Positions 1-4,929 of a DNA stretch of 5,077 nucleotides are shown here, piece by piece; the first letter of the stretch is position 1; every line of letters begins with the position of its first letter. The translations under genes were made by a program, and so were the position numbers. The DNA lies in assembly GCA_038239485.1 (NCBI GenBank), contig JBBSET010000102.1, positions 1-5,077 of the forward strand. Reading direction: 5' to 3'. The notes beneath the pieces are model-generated. The model made no database searches and was not told where the DNA came from. It saw only the letters and a program-made list of their open reading frames with translations. The stretch comes from DASQEH01 sp038239485. GTDB taxonomy: Bacteria > Actinomycetota > Actinomycetes > Propionibacteriales > Nocardioidaceae.

Positions 1-701
1 AGCTCGTCGTGTGATGTCCGGGAGTCCGGACAGACCGACTGCAGCACGATGTTGGTGGCGCCGTCGAGCACCGACGACTCCGACGGGACCACCTCGTCCG
101 ACGTGGACCGGATCGACACGAACAACGGACCCGTCGGAGTCTCGTCACCGGCGTTGAGGGACCGGAGCAGATCGCTGTCCGGAACGAGCTGCTGGCAGGC
201 CGTCGGACACTGCGACGGCGCGAAGTCGACGGCGGCACCCGCCAGGTCAGTCCCGTGATGCGGCGAACCGAGCGTCACGACGCGCCGCGCCTGGCTGGCG
301 CCGCCATCGTAGCGAACCCACAGACGCGCCACGACACCGCCGGCGGAGTAGCCGACCACGTCGACCGAGGAAGCTCCCGTCCGCGCCAGCGCATCGTCGG
401 CCGCCGACTTCAAGGTCTCCGCCTGGGCCCCCAGATCCCCATGGGCATCGTCGGGAAGGTCGACCACGGTCGCGTCGCGCCCCTCCGAGCGCAGCGCGCT
501 GGCCATCACATCCAGACCCGTCGTCGAGCCGCCGTAGCCGGGAACCAACAAGATCGGGCCCAGCTGGTTCTGCGCGACCGGGACGACCGGATCCGGCCGA
601 GCGCGGAGCGCAAGGACCACGACGACCAGGGCGAGTGCCAGCGCCGAGGCGGCCAGTGCCAGCATCAAACGGCGTCGCGGCGGGGACAGTCCCGAGAGCA
701 T
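1..701 (-). CDS. Class 2 lipase / alpha-beta hydrolase esterase, exported, 3' end cut by window edge
   Basis: This is a serine ester hydrolase of the alpha/beta-hydrolase fold, most like the class 2 triacylglycerol lipase/esterase family (Lipase_2). About 233 residues are visible. An RRR cluster (residues 9-11) precedes a hydrophobic stretch (about 12-32), which is a signal peptide or membrane anchor, so the enzyme acts outside the cytoplasm. PILLVPGYGG (49-58) is the oxyanion-side strand and turn. GYSAGG (117-122) is the nucleophile elbow with Ser119. SPHHGT (146-151) follows as usual in this family. Asp202 in TSDEVVP is the acid, and His231 in RTSHDE is the base, just before the edge, so only the short C-terminal helix should be missing. 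Cys165, Cys169 and Cys224 may form a disulfide. The start is uncertain: ATG at 701 has GGAGG almost touching it (1-nt gap), and in-frame ATGs also lie at 731 and 665. It is divergent from the ANTAR gene. The family call is firm; the substrate is unknown. Confidence 0.9.
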   Translation of the reverse strand, partial: MLSGLSPPRRRLMLALAASALALALVVVVLALRARPDPVVPVAQNQLGPILLVPGYGGSTTGLDVMASALRSEGRDATVVDLPDDAHGDLGAQAETLKSAADDALARTGASSVDVVGYSAGGVVARLWVRYDGGASQARRVVTLGSPHHGTDLAGAAVDFAPSQCPTACQQLVPDSDLLRSLNAGDETPTGPLFVSIRSTSDEVVPSESSVLDGATNIVLQSVCPDSRTSHDE

Positions 702-774
702 TCCTCCATCTTGCCTCGGCGGCCACCCCATCGACGTTGCCGGTAGGCCGCCCGTCTCACCGCTGCCTTCCAAG

Positions 775-800
775 GAGGACCGTGGCTATCATCGGTCCTC
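775..800. promoter_or_regulatory. Perfect inverted repeat, candidate operator between divergent genes
   Basis: GAGGACCG (775-782) is mirrored exactly by CGGTCCTC (793-800) across a 10-base spacer, giving arm centres 18 bp apart. It lies in the 204-bp gap between the minus-strand lipase and the plus-strand ANTAR gene, about 105 bp before the ANTAR start. A TANNNT-type hexamer (TAACCT, 811-816) sits just downstream, so the right arm would fall in the spacer of such a promoter. The geometry fits a dimeric regulator operator that could control one or both genes; as RNA it would be an 8-bp hairpin. Its role and its protein are inferred. Confidence 0.45.
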
Positions 801-895
801 GACGATCGGCTAACCTGACTGCGGAGAAGGCACCCTGTTCCTTCCTTCCCACCGGCCAGCATGGGGAGTCTGCTCACGCTCACTCCAACCGGACG

Positions 896-901
896 AGGAG
901 G
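896..901 (+). promoter_or_regulatory. Shine-Dalgarno site fixing the ANTAR gene start
   Basis: A full AGGAGG lies four bases before the ATG at 906. The alternative upstream ATG at 861 has no comparable site, so 906 is chosen as the start. Confidence 0.75.
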
Positions 902-905
902 TCTT

Positions 906-1493
906 ATGTCGCGACGCCAGGTCACTCCAGACCACCGACCGGTTGCCGTCGTGTCTCCCGTCGCCGGGTCGGTACGGGAGGGCGCGGACGGGGCTGACGG
1001 GGCGGAGATCCTGCAGTCCATCGCGGAAGCGGCCCTGGAGGCCGTACCCGGAGCGGACACGGCGAGCATCTGCGTCGTCCATCCCGACGGCTCGACCGAT
1101 CGGCTTGCCGCAGCCGGGGAGCTTCCGGACGGGCTCGGCGTCGGCGCGGTGTCGCAGCTCACCTGCAGCTTCTTCCGCGCCGGCTCGACCAGGGTCACGA
1201 TCACGCTCTCATCGGCGCGTGACGACAACCTGGAGGACTCCCGTCAGATCGCGGAGCTGTTCGCCGCACAGGCGGCCATGACGATGAACTTCGCGCGGAC
1301 CACCGAGACGCTTCAGGCCGCCCTGGTCACGCGGCAGGTCATCGGCCAGGCCGTCGGCATCGTGATGGAGCGGTACCACCTCGACGAGGAGCGGGCCTTC
1401 GGGTATCTCGTCCGCCAGTCGCAGGACTCGAACACCAAGCTTCGGGCGGTCGCACAGGAAACCGTCGACGGGCACAATCGCCAGGCCACCTGA
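906..1493 (+). CDS. GAF-ANTAR RNA-binding transcription antitermination regulator with shortened GAF
   Basis: This 195-residue cytosolic regulator ends in a complete ANTAR domain (about 137-187). Recognisable pieces are TRQVIGQAVGIVMER, the AFGYLVRQSQ helix and the NTKLRAVAQETV end. ANTAR domains are known to bind paired hexaloop hairpins in nascent RNA and prevent termination. Residues 33-130 resemble a GAF sensor: EILQSIAEAALEAVPGADTA is the usual first helix and strand, and the DDNLEDSRQIAELFAAQAAM region is the usual last helix leading into ANTAR. The middle of a normal GAF in such proteins (roughly 50 residues, normally with an EGPC-like stretch) appears to be absent, so ligand sensing may be changed. 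The frame is intact throughout, so this is not an obvious pseudogene. No histidine kinase or receiver domain is next to it. It is followed on the same strand by the two heptad-repeat genes. The ANTAR call is firm; the RNA target and signal are unknown. Confidence 0.9.
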   Translation: MSRRQVTPDHRPVAVVSPVAGSVREGADGADGAEILQSIAEAALEAVPGADTASICVVHPDGSTDRLAAAGELPDGLGVGAVSQLTCSFFRAGSTRVTITLSSARDDNLEDSRQIAELFAAQAAMTMNFARTTETLQAALVTRQVIGQAVGIVMERYHLDEERAFGYLVRQSQDSNTKLRAVAQETVDGHNRQAT

Positions 1494-1647
1494 CCTAGCG
1501 GCCGAGACCGGACCACCACGATGGATGGCGGGCAGTTTCCGTTTGTCCCTTTACCAGGTCAGTTATCCACCGTAGCGTTAGGACTACTCAGAGTCGCCAA
1601 CGCATGAAGCCAGCCGGCACGCGGGCGTCGGCATCACACCTGGGACC

Positions 1648-1654
1648 GGGGGGG
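1648..1654 (+). promoter_or_regulatory. G7 tract, likely ribosome site for the GTG start at 1658
   Basis: Seven Gs end three bases before GTG 1658 and could pair with the anti-Shine-Dalgarno CCUCC, using one G-U pair. The upstream in-frame ATG at 1604 has no good ribosome site. The 18 codons between the two starts use several A-ending codons unlike the rest of the gene, which favours 1658. Confidence 0.4.
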
Positions 1655-1657
1655 CCA

Positions 1658-2167
1658 GTGACCGAACGAGGCGTCGATCGTGACGCGACGGCAGACGGCC
1701 GCGAGGCTGCCGCCGACCAGCGTGACCGGATCGCCGACGAGCGTGACTGCGTGGCTGACGAGCGCGACACCGCGTCTACGGAACGTGAGGTCGACATCGA
1801 GGCGATCTTCAGCGCGGCGGACCTTCGCGACGCCCGCGCCGACGCCCGGGACCTGGTGGCCGAGCAGCGCGACATGGCTGCCAACCTGGATGCCTTCGTG
1901 CGCGACGTCGACGACGCGGATGCCTTCGACGCCCGAGAGTTCGCCCGCCGTGACAGGTTGCGCTCCAAGGCGGACCGCGTCGCCTCCGAGCTCGACCGCT
2001 ACCTGCTGACCGATGTCGGCGCGAGCTCGTCCGAACGCGAGGCGGGGTTGACCGGTCGGATGGCGGCGGGCCTCGACAGGCTCGAGGCCGACAACGAGCG
2101 GCACCAGGCGACGGAGGCGCGAGCCGAGCAGGCGCGCCGACGCGCCCGCCTGTCCCCGTTCTCGTGA
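1658..2167 (+). CDS. Heptad-repeat (RDxxADxRD) protein, paralogue A, function unknown
   Basis: The protein has 169 residues from the GTG start at 1658 (187 if ATG 1604 is used). I do not recognise a named family. It is almost entirely charged helix: ten consecutive seven-residue units of the form xxRDxxA fill residues 6-75, with the phase never lost although two units (41-54) are degenerate. A core at 69-107, including RDMAANLDAFVR and DDADAF, matches the neighbouring small protein with no gaps. Residues 120-169 are another Glu/Arg/Ala-rich helical stretch absent from the paralogue. There is no signal peptide, membrane segment or catalytic motif and only one cysteine (Cys31), so it is probably cytosolic and elongated. 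From memory, similar heptads occur in actinobacterial proteins, sometimes as N-terminal extensions of signalling enzymes, but no such enzyme domain is present here. It follows the ANTAR gene by 164 bp. Scaffold, coiled-coil partner or protective protein are all inference. Confidence 0.8.
   Translation: MTERGVDRDATADGREAAADQRDRIADERDCVADERDTASTEREVDIEAIFSAADLRDARADARDLVAEQRDMAANLDAFVRDVDDADAFDAREFARRDRLRSKADRVASELDRYLLTDVGASSSEREAGLTGRMAAGLDRLEADNERHQATEARAEQARRRARLSPFS
1673..1882 (+). repeat. Ten degenerate 21-nt units encoding RDxxA heptads
   Basis: Each 21-base unit encodes a seven-residue xxRDxxA block. Examples are DQRDRIA, DERDCVA, DLRDARA, DARDLVA and EQRDMAA. Two neighbouring units (about 1736-1756 and 1757-1777) are also close at DNA level, each beginning GACGAGCG(T/C)GAC. 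The other units are conserved mainly at protein level, which suggests old duplication kept by selection rather than recent expansion. Confidence 0.7.
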
Positions 2168-2449
2168 CGATCGGACCCCCGCGAGCGCGTGACAAACGTG
2201 GGGGCAGAGGGAGCGGCCCTGGGGCTGTCTGGGTCAACCTCAAGGCCTGGAGTTCGGGCCACCCGGGCAACCGCAGACTGCTCTACGCCCTTCCCGGAGC
2301 TGGCCCACATATGCACCACTACCGTGACGTAACCCCAAGCAGCGAAACCGATATCAGCCTCCCTCAACCCTGACAGTCGGTTTTCGTTGTTGAGCGGGAC
2401 AAGCTTCGCGCTTTGGTATTCTCGTAGAGAACTCAGGCACAGGGAGAGC
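2168..2449. other. Intergenic region between the heptad paralogues
   Basis: This 282-base gap is less GC-rich than the flanking genes in its second half. It holds the stem-loop at 2343-2386 and, just before the next gene, an A/T-richer stretch with a weak -10-like TATTCT (2417-2422). A 69-codon frame starting with GTG at 2164 and overlapping the end of the previous gene has no recognisable content and is not called. Confidence 0.5.
2343..2386 (+). terminator. Stem-loop between paralogues; terminator or leader structure
   Basis: CGAAACCGA (2343-2351) pairs with TCGGTTTTCG (2377-2386) with one bulged T. CAG (2355-2357, inside TCAG) pairs further in with CTG (2370-2372, inside CTGA), beyond a small internal bubble, leaving a loop of about 12 bases. 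There is no clean U tract after the stem, so it is a weak intrinsic terminator for the gene before it. It could equally be a structured 5' leader of the gene after it. An alternative pairing CTCAAC (2363-2368) with GTTGAG (2389-2394) overlaps it and could compete. Confidence 0.4.
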
Positions 2450-2740
2450 ATGAGCGCATCCGAACGAGACCAGCCGGATGACTCCAGCGGCGAAGTCGCG
2501 GACGATTCCACGGCCGAGAAGGCTGATCGACGCGATGCCTTGGCGGACGAACATGATCGTCATGCCGATCATCGCGACATGGGGGCGAACCTCGACGCCT
2601 TCGTGCGCCACGAGGATGACGCCGCCGCATTCGAGGAACGCGAGGCCGCGCGAGGTGACCGCTCGCGCGCCAAGGAGCAGCGCGACGAGGCGAAGATCCT
2701 TCGGGACCAGTCCGACGACGACCTGCCCGCCGACGAGTGA
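2450..2740 (+). CDS. Short heptad-repeat protein, paralogue B, function unknown
   Basis: This 96-residue, highly charged protein has no signal peptide, membrane segment or cysteine. The ATG at 2450 is preceded by AGGGAGAG ending one base before it; an upstream in-frame TTG (2387) lacks such a site. After a variable acidic N-terminus, three clear heptads (DRRDALA, DEHDRHA, DHRDMGA; residues 26-46) lead into NLDAFVR and then a charged helix to about residue 87, still in seven-residue phase. Residues 40-78 align without gaps to residues 69-107 of the upstream protein with 25 of 39 identities, so the two are paralogues. It looks like a shortened form with about three heptads in place of ten and no C-terminal extension. 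The name and function are unknown. A 282-base gap with a stem-loop separates it from paralogue A, so it may be transcribed separately. Confidence 0.8.
   Translation: MSASERDQPDDSSGEVADDSTAEKADRRDALADEHDRHADHRDMGANLDAFVRHEDDAAAFEEREAARGDRSRAKEQRDEAKILRDQSDDDLPADE
2525..2587 (+). repeat. Three 21-nt heptad-encoding units in paralogue B
   Basis: Three consecutive seven-residue blocks (DRRDALA, DEHDRHA, DHRDMGA) are in the same phase as the ten blocks of the upstream paralogue. The last one lines up with EQRDMAA of that protein. Confidence 0.65.
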
Positions 2741-3202
2741 CTCAGCGACATCGTCCGGGCCGGGAGCACGGCAAGTACCCCGGTTCACATCCCCGCATGC
2801 TGGACGGGTGTGGGTCGATGGCCGGCTGCTCGCCTGGGGATGGACGGCTGCCGGCGGGGCGGGGTGCCGACGTATCTGCGGTAGGCACCGACCCAGGTGA
2901 TGGCCTCCTGGTGCTGGCCTGAGGCGGCGCAAGCGCCCCGGAGCAGACCAGGTCGTGAAGCCTGCTCTCGAGTGCGTCCTTCGTGGACCCGCCCAGACAT
3001 CCGTGTCGGGTTGCTCGGTCGCCCGTAGGTGCGAGTGGGCTCACCGACAGTTACTGTGTCGTGCATGTGATCATCGCTTGCTGATCGGGCCGGGTCTGAG
3101 TGCTTCCGCCAGTCGACGATATGTGTCGGTGGGCACCCGGGAGGTAGCGGCCGTGATCTCAGACTTCTTGATGACCGCTCTCAGGATGGAAGGAAGCACG
3201 AC
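2741..3202. other. Non-coding or decayed stretch of about 460 bases
   Basis: No gene is convincing here. Open frames of 60-100 codons exist on both strands but lack ribosome sites, consistent codon bias and recognisable domains. Within a minus-strand frame (2785-3066) a short part around 2830-2915 has strongly GC-biased third positions and reads ITWVGAYRRYVGTPP. It could be the remnant of a lost gene, but I do not recognise it. The right end (from about 3039) is the structured leader of the phosphoesterase gene. Confidence 0.5.
3039..3134 (+). promoter_or_regulatory. Inverted repeats upstream of the phosphoesterase gene
   Basis: GCTCACCGACA (3039-3049) pairs with TGTCGGTGGGC (3124-3134) over 11 positions including one G-U, enclosing 74 bases. 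CGACA (3045-3049) can instead pair with TGTCG (3057-3061) across a 7-base loop, so two mutually exclusive foldings exist. The region ends about 70 bases before the GTG start. It may be operator sites or a folded leader; neither is proven. Confidence 0.3.
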
Positions 3203-4594
3203 GTGGCCTCTGTATCGCAGGCTATTCGCAGAGGCGCGGGCGCCTGTCTGGTGGCGCTCGGTGCCTTTGCCCTGTCCGTCAACGGACCGCAGCTACCGGC
3301 GGTCGCGTCGGCGCGGACGGTGATCGACGCCCAATCCCCTATCAAGCATGTCGTGATCATCTACCAGGAGAACCACTCCTTCGACGACGTCCTCGGGCAG
3401 CTGTGCAAGACCAGGCAGCAACCGTGCGACGGTTTCACCGGACCGGTGACCTTCGCCGACGGCAAAACCGCACCGAACGTGGTGGAGCCCGACGTGGTCC
3501 CGGGTGTCGACCACAACCCCAGGGTTGCCGCACTGGCGCGGCAGAACAACTGGGACCAGATCATGGGCTGCACGACCGCGCCATACGCGTGCGTCACGCA
3601 CATCGACCCGGCCAACATTCCCAACCTTGCTGCCCTGGCCAACCAGTTCACCGTGTCGGATGCGACGTATGCGGCGGGCGACACAGTGTCCTTCGGTGCA
3701 CACCTCAATCTGGCGGCGGGGACCATGGACGGCTTCTACGGCTCCAATCCGCACAACTCCAAGACGGGGGCCACTCCCCACGCGGGATGGGGCTGCCCGA
3801 GCAACAAGGACGCCGTCTGGGTGGGCCAGAATGGCAACGTTTGGGCCCCCACGTGCGTGCCGGACCAGTCGGGTGCAGGTCCGTACCGGGCGAGCCCCGT
3901 GCCGTACGTCCCCACACTGATCCAGAACCTGGAAGCAGCCGGGCTGACCTGGCACATCTATCAGGACACGCCGAACGGCAGCAACACGAAGCCGTCGCGG
4001 GGTCTGTGGTCGATCTGCACGTACTTCTACTGGTGCTACGCGAACCGGTTCACCACGACATACGACTCGCGCAAAGCAGACTTCGTGACCGCCGCCCGAA
4101 ACGGCACGCTGCCGAACGTGTCCTACATGCTGCCCGTCCAGGCCTACTCCCAGCACAACAACGCGAGTATGACGGCAGGCGACAACTACATCGGCCAGAT
4201 GGTGAGCGCGGTCGAGAACGGCCCGGAATGGGACTCCACAGCGATCTTCATCACGTATGACGACTGCGGGTGCTTCTACGACCATGTCCCCCCACCGGCC
4301 GGGCTCGGGATGCGCAACCCGATGGTGATCATCAGCCCGTATACGAAGGCGGGCTACACCGATAGCACGACGGCTGTCCAGCCGTACTCGATGCTCTCCT
4401 TCGTCGACCACGCCTTCGGCCTGCCCGACCTCACGCCGGCCGTCGGGAACGCCTACGACTACGCGGACTCGTTCGACTTCACCCAGACGCCGCTGAGCGG
4501 CATACCCCTGACACACAGAGACATCCCCAAACGTGAGCGCAAGCGCCTCGCCCACCTCGCGGCGATCCCGAGCGTCGGAGACGACCCCACCTAG
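3203..4594 (+). CDS. Secreted phosphoesterase of the phospholipase C / acid phosphatase family
   Basis: This 463-residue exported enzyme of the Phosphoesterase family (alkaline-phosphatase-like fold) cleaves phosphate esters, perhaps phospholipids or small phosphomonoesters. Start: GTG 3203 with AAGGA eight bases upstream. Residues 1-37 form a signal peptide (RR at 9-10, hydrophobic to about 25, cleavage likely after AVASA). IKHVVIIYQENHSFDD (47-62) is the first metal-binding motif with Glu56/Asn57. DTVSFGAHLNLAAGTMDGFYG (160-180) holds the likely nucleophile Ser163. SQHNNAS (316-322) and ITYDDCGCFYDHVPPP (350-365), with Asp353, Asp354 and His361, supply further metal ligands. GMRNPMVIISPYTKAGY (369-385) and SFVDHAFGLPDL (399-410) are typical C-terminal motifs. 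The mature part has ten cysteines, several closely paired (68/75, 123/130, 272/278, 355/357), suggesting disulfides outside the cell. The usual GG before FYDH is replaced by GC. The gene stands alone and faces a convergent gene. The family is firm; the substrate is not. Confidence 0.93.
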   Translation: MASVSQAIRRGAGACLVALGAFALSVNGPQLPAVASARTVIDAQSPIKHVVIIYQENHSFDDVLGQLCKTRQQPCDGFTGPVTFADGKTAPNVVEPDVVPGVDHNPRVAALARQNNWDQIMGCTTAPYACVTHIDPANIPNLAALANQFTVSDATYAAGDTVSFGAHLNLAAGTMDGFYGSNPHNSKTGATPHAGWGCPSNKDAVWVGQNGNVWAPTCVPDQSGAGPYRASPVPYVPTLIQNLEAAGLTWHIYQDTPNGSNTKPSRGLWSICTYFYWCYANRFTTTYDSRKADFVTAARNGTLPNVSYMLPVQAYSQHNNASMTAGDNYIGQMVSAVENGPEWDSTAIFITYDDCGCFYDHVPPPAGLGMRNPMVIISPYTKAGYTDSTTAVQPYSMLSFVDHAFGLPDLTPAVGNAYDYADSFDFTQTPLSGIPLTHRDIPKRERKRLAHLAAIPSVGDDPT

Positions 4595-4929
4595 ACACGT
4601 GTGCGATTCCCCGCCAGACCGGGCGGCTGACGTCGCCTTCGATGGCCAGTCATCTTACGAAGCGTTGCCGGCGCCGAGGGGTGCTAGGGCCGACCTCACA
4701 TTGCTGCTGCTCGGCGACCTCATGTGCCCCGACGACGAGCTAGTCTGCGTGTGATCGCCCCGCCCGCGCCCCGACCGTCATCACCATCTGTCCGCCCCGA
4801 CAGCACCCTCATCCCACGCAAAAGCACGGACGGCAACCCCCACCCGTAGATATGGGGTGGGGGCCGCCGACGGTCAAACTGTTTACCCCGCCGAGTCTGC
4901 CGGCGGTCGGGTGCTCTCCGTCAGGGCTA
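4595..4929. other. Intergenic gap between convergent genes
   Basis: These 335 bases separate the phosphoesterase from the minus-strand gene at the right edge. I see no gene in them; a plus-strand frame that runs to 4754 is only the out-of-frame continuation across the phosphoesterase end. The one clear element is the hairpin at 4826-4874. Confidence 0.6.
4826..4874. terminator. Strong G/C-rich hairpin, likely bidirectional terminator
   Basis: CCCCCACCC (4837-4845) pairs perfectly with GGGTGGGGG (4855-4863) around a 9-base loop. Past a small AA/CC bubble, CGGC (4831-4834) pairs with GCCG (4866-4869), and a few further pairs reach 4826/4874. On the minus strand the stem is followed by a TTTT run (complement of 4819-4823), so it best fits termination of the right-edge gene. 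It lies 232 bases past the phosphoesterase stop and could also stop that transcript. Confidence 0.75.

Noticed and set aside
247..726. A 159-codon minus-strand frame with a low-complexity Gly/Arg product.
   Set aside because: It overlaps the lipase in another frame of the same strand; the lipase frame has the complete catalytic motifs.
861..905. Upstream ATG at 861 as the ANTAR gene start.
   Set aside because: There is no ribosome site before it, whereas AGGAGG stands four bases before ATG 906.
665..1228. A 187-codon minus-strand frame spanning the divergent region and the start of the ANTAR gene.
   Set aside because: It is antisense to the ANTAR gene start and crosses the intergenic inverted repeat; its Ser/Arg/Pro-rich product looks like shadow coding.
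1494..1657. Promoter or ANTAR-target hairpins before paralogue A.
   Set aside because: The stretch 1535-1590 is relatively A/T-rich, but no -35/-10 pair with proper spacing and no paired hexaloop hairpins could be made out by eye.
1673..1882. CRISPR-like or mobile repeat array.
   Set aside because: The 21-base periodicity is explained by protein heptads, the units are contiguous without spacers, and they vary mostly at synonymous or non-core positions.
2164..2373. Small plus-strand gene overlapping the stop of paralogue A.
   Set aside because: The GTG-TGA overlap is suggestive of coupling, but the product has no consistent codon bias or recognisable feature and runs into the stem-loop region.
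3039..3060. PHO box controlling the phosphoesterase.
   Set aside because: Only the first 7-base unit resembles GTTCACC (6 of 7); the second unit at the right 11-base spacing matches only 3 of 7.
3236..3247. Cys15 of the phosphoesterase leader as a lipoprotein lipobox.
   Set aside because: There is no Leu at -3 and no hydrophobic stretch before the cysteine; an AVASA signal-peptidase site further on fits better.
3293..4555. A 420-codon open frame on the minus strand.
   Set aside because: It lies wholly opposite the phosphoesterase, which has clear family motifs, a signal peptide and a ribosome site. Long antisense frames are expected in high-GC DNA, and its product has no recognisable domain.
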